Shown one piece after another: positions 36,619 to 46,029 of a DNA stretch of 64,000 nt. Source of the DNA: Bacillota bacterium. Its GTDB lineage: Bacteria; Bacillota; Clostridia; Saccharofermentanales; Fastidiosipilaceae. The stretch spans positions 1 through 64,000 of the forward strand of contig JAEZWR010000006.1 in assembly GCA_023420115.1 (NCBI GenBank), read 5' to 3'. The notes under the pieces were generated by a model, which ran no database searches, was not told where the DNA came from, and saw only the letters and a program-made list of their open reading frames with translations. A program made the position numbers and the translations under genes. The first letter of the stretch is position 1, and every line of letters begins with the position of its first letter.

Positions 36619-37620
36619 ATGCCACTAAAAAAAGTAGAAGATTTAAAATGCGAGGATTTTTCTCCATACTTACCTAATCAAGAAGAGATTATGGAGATGG
36701 CACATGGAATGCTCGAAGACGAAATAAATGCCATACAAGAGCGTCATAGTAAGAGTGTCAAACTAAAGTCTGAACAGACAGTTGAGAATTTTGATTTTCT
36801 AACTTTGGAAATTAAACTCTTAAATAATTTGCCTGAAGAACGTAGTTTGCGCCGTTTCAGGAAGCCCGAGGTTCAGATACGGTTAGGTGATAGTATCTTT
36901 TCCCAAGAGCTTGAAGATCAGCTCATCGGTGAAGTAGTTTCTTCTTCAAAAGTTTATAAATTTAAACACGCTTCTTATGATGTAGAACTCGAGGTAAAGA
37001 TTCTTTCTGCCGAGAGAATGCTCCTGCCAACTAAGGAAGAAGCTCTCGAGCTAGAATATGACTCAAATGAAGATTATGCAGAATACAAGGGTCTCAGTTT
37101 TGAAGAATTTAAATCTAAATTATTAGAAGAATATATTCATTCATTTGCCAATGAATATTTTATTCAACATGGCTTCGGACCAATCACACGCAACTTAGTT
37201 GAAGCATCTAATATTGTAGCAAGTGAAGATGATTATGCTAAGGACATGGATGAACTCGAAAAAAGTATCGAAGCAGCCAAAGACGAGGGTATGGATAGAC
37301 TTGAGTTTTATCGTATGATGTTTGGCGAGTCGATCAAGGATATAGATGAGGGTGCCAAAAAGGCAGAAGAGTATATGAAAAATTATACGCTCTTAAATTT
37401 ATACTCATTTAAAGTTTGTGAAGATGAGGGCTTCGTTCCGGATAAAGACAGCTACATGAAACAAATACAAGATTATTCTAATGACTGCGGAGAATCTGTA
37501 GATTCTCTTTTGAAGCAATTTCCTTTTGAAGATTACAGACGCAGCAAGGTTCAAGAGTATCTTTCACAGAAGCTTCTACGCAAATTTAATGAATGTCTCA
37601 ATCTTAATCACTTAGCTTAA
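36619..37620 (+). CDS. Trigger factor-like protein lacking the ribosome-binding domain
   Basis: 333 residues, acidic. The segment VQIRLGDSIFSQELEDQLIG (85-104) resembles the FKBP-type core of trigger factor (LGSGxFIPGFEDQLIG), and the following beta strands fit the end of that domain. Residues about 150-333 are helical, like the SurA-like substrate-binding arms of trigger factor. The usual N-terminal domain with GFRxGKxP that docks on the ribosome is absent, and the start is well placed (AAAGGATC). Possibly a cytosolic chaperone or prolyl isomerase not tied to the ribosome; isomerase residues are not well kept. No export signal. Identification is by pattern. Confidence 0.6.
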   Translation: MPLKKVEDLKCEDFSPYLPNQEEIMEMAHGMLEDEINAIQERHSKSVKLKSEQTVENFDFLTLEIKLLNNLPEERSLRRFRKPEVQIRLGDSIFSQELEDQLIGEVVSSSKVYKFKHASYDVELEVKILSAERMLLPTKEEALELEYDSNEDYAEYKGLSFEEFKSKLLEEYIHSFANEYFIQHGFGPITRNLVEASNIVASEDDYAKDMDELEKSIEAAKDEGMDRLEFYRMMFGESIKDIDEGAKKAEEYMKNYTLLNLYSFKVCEDEGFVPDKDSYMKQIQDYSNDCGESVDSLLKQFPFEDYRRSKVQEYLSQKLLRKFNECLNLNHLA

Positions 37621-37634
37621 GTTTTGATTTACAC

Positions 37635-37720
37635 AAAGGTATTTAGAGAAGATACTTAGGATTAATCATAATAACACTATTTATTATGACCTACTCTATG
37701 TCTTATCTCGAAATACCTTT
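37635..37720. repeat. Nested palindrome (86 nt) between the trigger factor-like and ABC genes
   Basis: AAAGGTATTT (37635-37644) pairs with AAATACCTTT (37711-37720); inside, TAGG (37657-37660) pairs with CCTA (37690-37693) and TCATAATAA (37666-37674) with TTATTATGA (37681-37689) around CACTAT. Confidence 0.65.
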
Positions 37721-37863
37721 CTAATTAAGCTTTTTGTATCCTAAATCGTTTCTTTTTTTATATTGCTCCATTTTAGTATCAAGAAGCCCAATTGAACTAC
37801 AAAAAAATAATTTCAAGGCATTTGTGAAATGCTTAGATAAAAAATTTTTCCAAGAGGTCAAGA

Positions 37864-39741
37864 ATGGCAAATATTTTTAAAAATCTGACAATTAAGAAAA
37901 AAGAAGATCTTGACAACTATGTTGACAAACAACTGAACGAAATAGAGAAAGGGAATGATAAACAACTTCACTCTTCTCTATTTCGTGGGCACAAAGGAGT
38001 TTGGCGGGACTTTGCTAGACTTTTACTTAGGTCTCGACTCCCCTGGCTCCTGATTATTATCTCCATAGCTGTCAGCCTCATCAGCACAAAGGTTGGTTCT
38101 CTTTTCCCCGCCTATCAACAGAGATTATTTAGCGGAGAACATGACAGCACAACAATAAGGAATGCAATCCTTATCTTAGTGTGCTCATTTATAATTGGAA
38201 GAATTAATAGCTTCCTGACAGGATATACCAATAGTTCAGTGTCACTAGCAGTCAGAAACAAACTCTATTCTCACACTATTGGACTACCTCTTAAAGTCTT
38301 TCAGAAGATATCTCCACGTGAGCTAATTTCGCGTGTAACACAAGACGCCGATTCCTTAGCCTCCACATTGACAACAATTCTTCTTATTTTAATAAGTAGC
38401 GTCTACGGCACTTACCTTTATATTAGCCAAGCTTTTGTCATGTCTCCAGAGCTTACAAAAATATTCTTGTATCTATGTCCTGTCTACATAATTTTGAAAC
38501 TAGTAATAGGTCGAATCAATTTCAACCTACAATTTAGAGCTAGATATAGATTCGCATTTTTGACCAGATATATGGCTTCTATTCTGATGAATGTTCCTGT
38601 AGTCAAAACATTTTCAAAAGAAAAATTTGAAGACAAACGAGGTGAACAGGCAATTAGCAGCTTCACCAAGCTTCAGTTCGCCCTAGAGGCCGCTGGAATC
38701 AGCTTCGATCTTATCGATCAAATATTTGATACTGTAAATAATCTTATATACATTCTTTATGGTGCCTATCTCATTAGAAATGGAAGTTTGGATTTTGGTA
38801 GCTGGCTCGGTTTCTATTTCTACTCATTGAGTCTTTATTCATCAATTTTAGTCATCTTAAATCTATGGCCAATGCTTAAGTCCTCACAAGGTTCTATCCT
38901 ACGCATTCAAGAAATAATCAAGGTTCCAACTGAAGAGTTTGCAGATAACTCGATTGAATCTAGCAACAATGAACTTAAAGATATTGAAGGTTCCAAGCCC
39001 GATTCCAAGCTTGAAGTTAGCTCGCTTTCTTTCTCTTATGATGAGCAAAAAGTTCTCGAAAATATTAGCTTCAGTATAAGAAAAAATGAGAAACTTGCAA
39101 TCGTCGGTCCCTCTGGTTCTGGTAAATCCACACTGCTACTTCTCTTAGATAAATTCTATGCCCCTGATGAAGGAAAGATTTGCTTAGATGGGGTAGATTC
39201 TGAGAAATTCAGTCTGGAACAATGGCGCAGTCGCTTCGCCTATCTTCAGCAAGAAGTCATCCTCCTTGGCAAGTCAGTGCGTGACAATCTTCAATATGGA
39301 CTAAAAGAAAAAGTAAGTGATGAAAAATTATATGAGGTTTTGAACAAAGTTAAACTGAGCGACTTTGTGAAAAGTCTTGATAAGGGCTTAGATTCTATTA
39401 TCAACGACGGTAAAGTTACCCTTTCAGGTGGTGAAACCCAAAGGCTAGGTATCGCGCGTTTGCTTCTTAAAGACACTCAATTTGTTCTTCTTGATGAAGC
39501 CACAAGTAATCTAGATGCACTAAATGAAGCAAGGGCTTTTGAGGCAATTAATGAACTTGGTAAAAATACAGGCTTGATTATGGTAACTCATAAAATAAAG
39601 TTAGCTCAAAAATTAGATAAGGTCTTGCTTATTGAGAATGGTCAAGTAAAAGGCTTTGACAGCCCAGACAAACTTCTCGAAACCTCACCCTTATACAAAC
39701 AACTTTATCAAGCTGAAATATATGAAAGGAGAGATCAATAA
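37864..39741 (+). CDS. ABC transporter, fused permease and ATP-binding protein (subunit 1)
   Basis: 625 residues: a charged N-terminus of about 60 residues, six membrane helices (about 60-340) and an ATPase domain. Walker A GPSGSGKST (about 416), signature LSGGETQRLGIARLLL, Walker B FVLLDEATS, H-loop VTHK. Exporter half-molecule; with the next gene it should form a heterodimeric efflux pump. SD is AGAGG. Its stop overlaps the next ATG by one base (TAATG), so translation is coupled. Substrate (drug, lipid or peptide) not determinable. Confidence 0.9.
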   Translation: MANIFKNLTIKKKEDLDNYVDKQLNEIEKGNDKQLHSSLFRGHKGVWRDFARLLLRSRLPWLLIIISIAVSLISTKVGSLFPAYQQRLFSGEHDSTTIRNAILILVCSFIIGRINSFLTGYTNSSVSLAVRNKLYSHTIGLPLKVFQKISPRELISRVTQDADSLASTLTTILLILISSVYGTYLYISQAFVMSPELTKIFLYLCPVYIILKLVIGRINFNLQFRARYRFAFLTRYMASILMNVPVVKTFSKEKFEDKRGEQAISSFTKLQFALEAAGISFDLIDQIFDTVNNLIYILYGAYLIRNGSLDFGSWLGFYFYSLSLYSSILVILNLWPMLKSSQGSILRIQEIIKVPTEEFADNSIESSNNELKDIEGSKPDSKLEVSSLSFSYDEQKVLENISFSIRKNEKLAIVGPSGSGKSTLLLLLDKFYAPDEGKICLDGVDSEKFSLEQWRSRFAYLQQEVILLGKSVRDNLQYGLKEKVSDEKLYEVLNKVKLSDFVKSLDKGLDSIINDGKVTLSGGETQRLGIARLLLKDTQFVLLDEATSNLDALNEARAFEAINELGKNTGLIMVTHKIKLAQKLDKVLLIENGQVKGFDSPDKLLETSPLYKQLYQAEIYERRDQ

Positions 39742-41540
39742 TGAAAGAGAAAAATGTAAACAAACAAGTAAAAATTAGATCTATCTCCCCTTTAATCAAG
39801 CTAATGAAAGAAGCTAAAGTACCCTGGATTTCTTATCTTTTCTTCTTTCTTCTCAATCTATTTGTCACCGAACGTGCCGTTAGGCTTTCCGTCATTGCTG
39901 GACAATTTATGGATCCAGAATTTGCTGAACACGCCATCCAGGATAGTTCTCTTATCTTAGAATTTGCTCTGTCCTCACTGGCAATAGCTCTAATAGGCTT
40001 CTTAGTTATACCCATAAGTTGGGTTTCAATTCAATTCCAAAAAAGAGCGCAAATTGTATCATGGAGACATATTCTCAGACTCAGCGTAGGTAGAATTGAC
40101 AGTCTTGATCCCGCCTCCCTTGTTTCACGTGTATCTACTGACTCTGCCTTTGTTTCTGAAGTTTTAGCAACCGTGCTCAATTTCTTTAGAAATGGATATT
40201 GGTTATATCTATCTATAACTACACTATTTGCAACTGATAGCTGGATGGCAACAAGAATTATTCCCTCAGTCGCTCTATCTGTCATTGTCACGATGTTCGC
40301 TTCTAAATTCATTTATAAATTGCACTATCGCAAACAACAGGTCGAAAGTAAGCTGACTGCTTTTCTCAACGAAAGATTCTCAGCTCTCCGCACTATTAAA
40401 AGTGAACAAACTGAAGCCCTCGAGATATACAATGGTTCAAATATAAACCGTGATAAGTTCAAGGCTGAAGTAGGAATAGTAACATATGACACTTTCTACA
40501 CAGGTTATCAAAGCTTCATTATGGTTCTCTTACAAATTTTGGTCATAGTGAGTGGTGCAATCAGAATAGCTAATGGTGATATGCAAATTGGTGGTTTAGT
40601 AACAATTTTCTTCCTAGCTCAACAATTCCCTGGAACTACTCAAAGTTTCTTTAGCAGTATTTTAACTCTCATAAGAATTCAAGGTCAGACTCAAGTTGTT
40701 GCCGAACTTACCCAGAGTGAGGGAGAAAAATACATGTCTGAACGCAGCTTAGATTCAGCTCTGCTCGACAAAAATATAAATCTTGAAAATGTCAACTTCT
40801 CTTATAGTGATAGCAAAAAGATTTTGACTGACTTGAGTGCAGAATTCAAAGCTGGAAAAGTCAATGCAATTGTCGGACCCTCAGGTGCCGGAAAAACAAC
40901 AATTCTCAAACTTTTAGAACGTTTCTATAGTCTGGATTCTGGTCGCATAAGTCTGGATAACGAGGATATAGATAAGTACCATCTTAAGGAGTGGAGAGAC
41001 AACTGCTCTTATATTATCCAAAACTCTCCTTTAATGCCCGGAACAATACTCGACAACATAATGTATGGTTTAAGATCAGATATTTCAACTGTTTCATACA
41101 CCGATACCTCATCATTATCTGATGAACTTAAGGCTAGATTAGATGAAGTTCTTAAAATTTCTAAGCTAGATGAGGTTATCGAGAAACTGCCTCAAGGTTT
41201 AGGAACTGATGTAGGAGATTTATCAGACAAAATTTCTGGAGGTCAAAGACAGAGAATCGCTATTGCCAGAGCACTCATTTCTGATCCTGATCTACTTCTA
41301 ATGGACGAGGCAACTGCAAATATCGACTCCGAAAATGAGCGCCTAATTACCGAAGCTATCCTTAAAGATAGAGAGGGACGTACAACTATAATAGTCGCCC
41401 ACCAACTTGCCACCATTTTATCAGCAGAACAAATTTTACTAGTTGATAATGGTAAGCTAAAAGCCAGTGGCACGCATGATAGTTTATATTCCAATAGTAG
41501 CTTATACAAAGAGCTTTTTGACTTGCAAAAATTAGTTTAA
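39741..41540 (+). CDS. ABC transporter, fused permease and ATP-binding protein (subunit 2)
   Basis: 599 residues: six membrane helices and an ATPase domain with Walker A GPSGAGKTT, signature ISGGQRQRIAIARAL, Walker B LLLMDEATA and the switch His in VAHQ. Both half-transporters keep the catalytic Glu after Walker B, so neither site is obviously dead. AAAGGAG inside the end of subunit 1 serves as Shine-Dalgarno. Together the pair resembles heterodimeric multidrug exporters of Firmicutes. Confidence 0.9.
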   Translation: MKEKNVNKQVKIRSISPLIKLMKEAKVPWISYLFFFLLNLFVTERAVRLSVIAGQFMDPEFAEHAIQDSSLILEFALSSLAIALIGFLVIPISWVSIQFQKRAQIVSWRHILRLSVGRIDSLDPASLVSRVSTDSAFVSEVLATVLNFFRNGYWLYLSITTLFATDSWMATRIIPSVALSVIVTMFASKFIYKLHYRKQQVESKLTAFLNERFSALRTIKSEQTEALEIYNGSNINRDKFKAEVGIVTYDTFYTGYQSFIMVLLQILVIVSGAIRIANGDMQIGGLVTIFFLAQQFPGTTQSFFSSILTLIRIQGQTQVVAELTQSEGEKYMSERSLDSALLDKNINLENVNFSYSDSKKILTDLSAEFKAGKVNAIVGPSGAGKTTILKLLERFYSLDSGRISLDNEDIDKYHLKEWRDNCSYIIQNSPLMPGTILDNIMYGLRSDISTVSYTDTSSLSDELKARLDEVLKISKLDEVIEKLPQGLGTDVGDLSDKISGGQRQRIAIARALISDPDLLLMDEATANIDSENERLITEAILKDREGRTTIIVAHQLATILSAEQILLVDNGKLKASGTHDSLYSNSSLYKELFDLQKLV

Positions 41541-41563
41541 AAATTGTTTTGTTTATATATTTA

Positions 41564-41580
41564 AACGCGGGAGCGCTTTT
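41564..41580 (+). terminator. Recurrent mini-hairpin with T-run (copy D)
   Basis: AACGCGGGAGCGCTTTT: CGC and GCG close a GGGA tetraloop, then CTTTT, 24 nt after the ABC stop codon. Same pattern as the copies at 16982, 28127 and 32167. Confidence 0.45.
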
Positions 41581-41646
41581 GGCTATTATTATAATAATTT
41601 AGATTTATAGTTCTCTCGCTAATATTAGAATATTTTGAGGTGTTAA

Positions 41647-41958
41647 ATGATTAAGGAAATAAATCAAGAGAATTTTAATGAAGAAATATCAAGTGGTTTC
41701 CACGTCGTAGATGTATATGGTACATACTGTGGTCCATGTAAGTTACTCGCAGCTGTCTTGGAACAGGTTGATAAAAAATATCCTTTCTTATCAATTCTTA
41801 AACTGAACAGTGACAATAATAAAGAATTAGCTGCAGAACTTAAGATAAAAGCCGTCCCTACAATTCTTCTTTATGAAGATGGAGAGCTAATCAAACGTCA
41901 AACTGGAGCTCTAAATGAAAAAGATTTCATGGCTCTAGTGGCGGATTATCTTTATTAA
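41647..41958 (+). CDS. Thioredoxin
   Basis: 103 residues, the usual thioredoxin length. Active site YCGPC with Cys28 and Cys31 (Tyr replaces the common Trp), and the cis-Pro segment KAVPTILLYEDG. It is a cytoplasmic disulfide reductant; the Tyr variant may shift redox behaviour. SD is GAGGT. It sits alone between the ABC pair and the M16C protease; no thioredoxin reductase adjoins. Confidence 0.88.
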   Translation: MIKEINQENFNEEISSGFHVVDVYGTYCGPCKLLAAVLEQVDKKYPFLSILKLNSDNNKELAAELKIKAVPTILLYEDGELIKRQTGALNEKDFMALVADYLY

Positions 41959-42081
41959 TTCATTAGTTCAAAACGTGTACTATGTTTCTTAACTTTATTT
42001 ATAGGTTTATGAATCATATATATAACATTATCTGCTCCCTAATTATGGGTAAATAATTTATTTTAGAAAGGCTCTATAATC

Positions 42082-44934
42082 ATGCACGATTTTAAAAAGA
42101 TAGATAGTCGTGACTTACCTGATTTCAAGGGTATTGGCACAATTTATGAACATAGCAAAACTGGTGCGAAACTTCTTCATCTAGGCTGTGAAGATGACAA
42201 CAAAGCCTTTATGGTTAGCTTTCGTACATTTATTGAAAATTCTAATGGAGTTCCTCATATTCTTGAACATAGTGTGCTCTGTGGATCAGAAAATTTTCCT
42301 GTCAAAGAACCGTTTGTCGATTTGATGCGTGGCTCACTTAATACGTTTCTCAATGCAATGACATTTGACGACAGAACTGTATATCCAGTTTCAAGTCGTA
42401 ATCAAAAAGACTTCGAGAACCTAATGGAAGTTTATTTCGATGCTGTATTCCATCCTCTAATTTATAAAGATCCCCTAATTCTCAAACAAGAGGGTTGGCA
42501 TTATGAACTTCATGACAATAAGTTGTCAATAAATGGCGTTGTATACAATGAAATGCGCGGTGCGATGTCGGATCCTATCTCCCTACTTCAAACTGAGGCT
42601 CAAAAAGTTCTATATGAGGGAAGCCCTTATTCTCCCAATTCAGGTGGAGATCCCAAAAATATCCCCTCATTAACACAAGAGTATTTTGAAAATTTCCACA
42701 AGACATATTATCATCCATCAAACGCCCTTTTCTTCCTCTATGGGGATATGCCAATAGACAAAACTCTGGAGAGACTTAGCACTTTACTCGAAACTTACGA
42801 TAAAGGTCAAGCTTTTGCTGCAATGCCTGCTACAAAACAGTTGACCGATTCAGCTTATCTTGAAGTCCCAGTTCAAGCAACAAGTGAAGATGATGAAATA
42901 AATGCGCTTATTTCATTTAGAACTGCAGACCGTTCAGACTTTGATGAGACGACAATGATCACCTTCTTAGCCCTAGCATTAGGTCATAGTGAAATATCTC
43001 CACTAAAGAACGCTCTCTTATATAATGATGAAATTCACCCCTCAGAGGTGCATATATTCACTAGTTCTGCAGTTAACCCTTATGGACTTAATATTCTTCT
43101 ACTTGGTCTTAAGAAAGAAGAAGCCAAGCGTGCTCAAACCCTTGTCCCTGAAATTTTAAGACAAATTGTTAATGACGGCTTCGAGCAAAAATATCTTGAT
43201 GCAATCTTCAGTAATATGAGTTTCAACATTCTCGAGGCCTCACAAGGTGGAACTCCACGCGGTATAACAGCTGGCTTAAATGCGCTCAATTCCTGGCACG
43301 ACGGGGCAAATCCTCTAAACTATCTTGAACCACGCAAGCAGCTCGACACACTCAAGGAAAGGGTTAATTCAGATAGTCTAGTATCTACTATCAAACAATA
43401 CATGCTAAACAACCCGAATCAAATCTTCGCAATTACTAAACCTGATCCCCTTCTTCTTTCCAAGCAAATGCAAGAAGAGGAGGCGCGTCTCGAAAAAATT
43501 AGACAAAGTCTGAGTGATGAAGATATAAAAGAAATAAATGAAATATGTGAAGGTCTGGAGCTTCGCAGGAATCAAGAAGATAGTCTAGAAGCCAGGGCCA
43601 AAATGCCACGACTAGAGCTTAGTGACTTGCCTGATTCACCACCTGAAACTGAACTCACTATAGACGAGCAAGGTAATAGCTTCCACCCAGCATCTACTGC
43701 TGGCATTAGATACCAAATGTTTGAATTTAGAGCAGATGATATCGAAGATCGCTTTGCCCTCGGTCTCCTAAGTGATCTCTTGAGCAAGCTTCCTACTGAA
43801 AAATACAGTGAAAAAGATCTTAAACTCAATTTAATGCTATCTACCGGTTCTTTCAGTTCATCTATAGATTATAGTGGTGAGCATGTAAATTTCCGTGTCA
43901 GTACCAAATGGCTTGAGGATAAAATTGACGATGCTCTCGCTCTCTGTAAGGAAATACTCCTGCATAGCAATTTCAAAGAAATAAAAATTATCAGACGTCT
44001 GTTGAAACAATCTTATAGTGGCATGGAACTCTACTATACCAATAATGGTCATACCCTGGCTGTAAACCAGATAAAAGCTAGCCACAATCGTTTCTCAGCC
44101 ATAGACGACGCTTGCTCTGGCTTGGCTTTTTATGATCAATTAGAAAAAGAACTAGCTTCGGAAAATCTAGATAAGCTTGTTGAACGACTAGAGACAGTTG
44201 CTAGGAAGCTTTTCTGCCAAAAGAGACTCACACTTCACTCCTGTACAGACAATGAGTTAAAAGAAACAGGTGATAAAAAAGTATGTGATCTTATCGCAAG
44301 TTTCCCAGAAGGAACAGCCTCCGCAGAGCTTGTCGAAGCAGCGCAAACAAATAGGAGCCAAGCGATTATCATTAATTCTGAGGTCCAATATGTAGGTCTT
44401 GGTGGCAACTTTAAAGATCGAGGACTAAATTGGGATGGCAGACTCTTCCTTGTCAAGAATTTAATTGACAAAGCCTTCCTCTGGCAGGCAGTTCGTGTCG
44501 CTGGTGGTGCCTATGGTTGTATGAGTTATCTCAGTCGCAAAGGAGACCTCGGACTGGTAAGTTATCGTGACCCCAAGCTTGTCGAAACTTATGAAGTTTA
44601 TTCATATATACCAGAATTTATCAGAAATCTTGAAATGAGCGAAGATGATCTAAGAGAATTCATTATTGGAACTCTCAGCGACTATATGCCTCTGCAGTCT
44701 GAATGGAGCAAGGCGATGTCAGAATTAACCGCAAGAAGAAATGGTCTCAGTTATCAAGACAAGGTTAAAGAATGGCAGGCAATTTTGAATGCTAAGGTTG
44801 ATGAGTTAAAAAATCTAGCTGATCACTACGAAGTCGTACTTACTGATCCTGCTATATGTACCGTTGGTTCTGAAGAGGCTATCAGAAAAAATGAGCAGAT
44901 ATTCAATAAAGTACGAAGTGTTAAACAAGCCTAG
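42082..44934 (+). CDS. M16C family zinc metalloprotease (presequence protease-like)
   Basis: 950 residues, matching the single-chain PreP/M16C type. Inverted zinc motif HILEH (59-63), with VYNEMRGAMSD about 95 residues later supplying the third ligand; KEPFVDLMRGSLNTFLNAMTFDDRT is a strongly conserved block of this family. Four homologous domains make a closed chamber degrading unstructured peptides. It is cytoplasmic here (no signal peptide). SD is AAAGG. It fits the peptide-degrading theme of the window. Confidence 0.93.
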   Translation: MHDFKKIDSRDLPDFKGIGTIYEHSKTGAKLLHLGCEDDNKAFMVSFRTFIENSNGVPHILEHSVLCGSENFPVKEPFVDLMRGSLNTFLNAMTFDDRTVYPVSSRNQKDFENLMEVYFDAVFHPLIYKDPLILKQEGWHYELHDNKLSINGVVYNEMRGAMSDPISLLQTEAQKVLYEGSPYSPNSGGDPKNIPSLTQEYFENFHKTYYHPSNALFFLYGDMPIDKTLERLSTLLETYDKGQAFAAMPATKQLTDSAYLEVPVQATSEDDEINALISFRTADRSDFDETTMITFLALALGHSEISPLKNALLYNDEIHPSEVHIFTSSAVNPYGLNILLLGLKKEEAKRAQTLVPEILRQIVNDGFEQKYLDAIFSNMSFNILEASQGGTPRGITAGLNALNSWHDGANPLNYLEPRKQLDTLKERVNSDSLVSTIKQYMLNNPNQIFAITKPDPLLLSKQMQEEEARLEKIRQSLSDEDIKEINEICEGLELRRNQEDSLEARAKMPRLELSDLPDSPPETELTIDEQGNSFHPASTAGIRYQMFEFRADDIEDRFALGLLSDLLSKLPTEKYSEKDLKLNLMLSTGSFSSSIDYSGEHVNFRVSTKWLEDKIDDALALCKEILLHSNFKEIKIIRRLLKQSYSGMELYYTNNGHTLAVNQIKASHNRFSAIDDACSGLAFYDQLEKELASENLDKLVERLETVARKLFCQKRLTLHSCTDNELKETGDKKVCDLIASFPEGTASAELVEAAQTNRSQAIIINSEVQYVGLGGNFKDRGLNWDGRLFLVKNLIDKAFLWQAVRVAGGAYGCMSYLSRKGDLGLVSYRDPKLVETYEVYSYIPEFIRNLEMSEDDLREFIIGTLSDYMPLQSEWSKAMSELTARRNGLSYQDKVKEWQAILNAKVDELKNLADHYEVVLTDPAICTVGSEEAIRKNEQIFNKVRSVKQA

Positions 44935-45013
44935 CATTCATTTATCGATTAAAATGAATAGAGTTAATGTAGTAATCTTTGTATGCTAAGCTGTTAAAAG
45001 ATTGAGGTAGTAT

Positions 45014-45868
45014 ATGAAACTAGCATTTATAGGAACTGGTGTTATGGGTTCTGCTATGGCATTGAATCTTGCCAAGGCAGGTCACGATGTCCATGTCTAT
45101 AATAGAACCCGCTCAAAAGCACTTGCTCTTGAGCCCAACTGCAAGTGCGAAGATAGTATTGCTCTTTGTGTAAAAGGAGCAGATGTTATTTTTAGCATCG
45201 TTGGTTTCGTCAAGGATGTCGAAGAGATCTATTTTGCCGATTATGGAATCCTAGCCAATGCTGAAAAAGGGGCAATTTTATGCGATATGACTACTTCTTC
45301 ACCAGATTTAGCTATCCATATTTATGAGCAGGCCAAATCAAGAGGACTCTTTTCACTAGATGCACCCGTTACCGGAGGAGATAAAGGAGCCAAAGAGGCT
45401 ACACTATCTATTATGGTCGGAGGAGACAAAGATATTTTTGATAAAGTTCTTCCTCTCTTTAAGCATATGGGACAAGCAGTAAATTATTTAGGTGAAGCTG
45501 GCTCTGGTCAATATATGAAATTATCAAACCAATTAGCTATTGCAGGCGCTCTTTCTGGTATTGCCGAAGCCCTGTCTTTTGCAGAAAGTAAAGGTCTTGA
45601 TACTGAAACTGTCTTGGATGTTATTGTTAATGGTTCAGCTGAATCGTGGCAGGCAAGGAACAATGGTCCCAAGATGTTAAACAAGGACTATGCTCCAGGA
45701 TTTTTTATTAAGCATTTTATAAAGGATCTTAGTCTGGCTCAAGAAGCCGCTTCGGGACTTAATTTGAAAATTGCCTCTGAAACATTAAAAAGTCTAAGAG
45801 AGCTAGCTGATAAAGGTCATGAAGACCTTGGAACACAGGCTCTTATCGAATACTACAGAAACAATTAA
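45014..45868 (+). CDS. NAD(P)-dependent 3-hydroxyisobutyrate dehydrogenase-family oxidoreductase
   Basis: 284 residues. Rossmann motif FIGTGVMGSAMALNLAKAG (5-23), the DAPVTGGDKGAKEATL substrate block (about 116-131) and the catalytic Lys in GQYMKLSNQ (about 170). The family reduces or oxidises beta-hydroxyacids such as 3-hydroxyisobutyrate or tartronate semialdehyde; substrate cannot be fixed, and neither valine catabolism nor glycerate genes are near. SD is GAGGT. Ends in a strong terminator. Confidence 0.88.
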   Translation: MKLAFIGTGVMGSAMALNLAKAGHDVHVYNRTRSKALALEPNCKCEDSIALCVKGADVIFSIVGFVKDVEEIYFADYGILANAEKGAILCDMTTSSPDLAIHIYEQAKSRGLFSLDAPVTGGDKGAKEATLSIMVGGDKDIFDKVLPLFKHMGQAVNYLGEAGSGQYMKLSNQLAIAGALSGIAEALSFAESKGLDTETVLDVIVNGSAESWQARNNGPKMLNKDYAPGFFIKHFIKDLSLAQEAASGLNLKIASETLKSLRELADKGHEDLGTQALIEYYRNN

Positions 45869-45874
45869 CAATCG

Positions 45875-45903
45875 AGCAAGCCCCTAGGGCTTGCTTTTTT
45901 TTA
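45875..45903 (+). terminator. Intrinsic terminator
   Basis: AGCAAGCCC (45875-45883), loop CTA, GGGCTTGCT (45887-45895), then about eight T. It isolates the copper operon from the upstream gene. Confidence 0.92.
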
Positions 45904-45911
45904 ATTTAGTG

Positions 45912-45928
45912 ATACCCTTAGGGGGTAT
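45912..45928 (+). promoter_or_regulatory. CsoR operator in the copA promoter region
   Basis: ATACCCTTAGGGGGTAT is an inverted repeat (ATACCC/GGGTAT, 5-nt centre) of the G-tract TACCC..GGGTA type known for CsoR. It lies about 100 nt before copA, and csoR is the last gene of the same operon. Confidence 0.75.
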
Positions 45929-46029
45929 GGGTACTATATGAGTCAAAATAGTATGCGATAGCTTTTCCCATATAAATATAAGTTTTATTTATATTGCAAA
46001 TTATATTTTATTTAGAAAGATTTATACTT

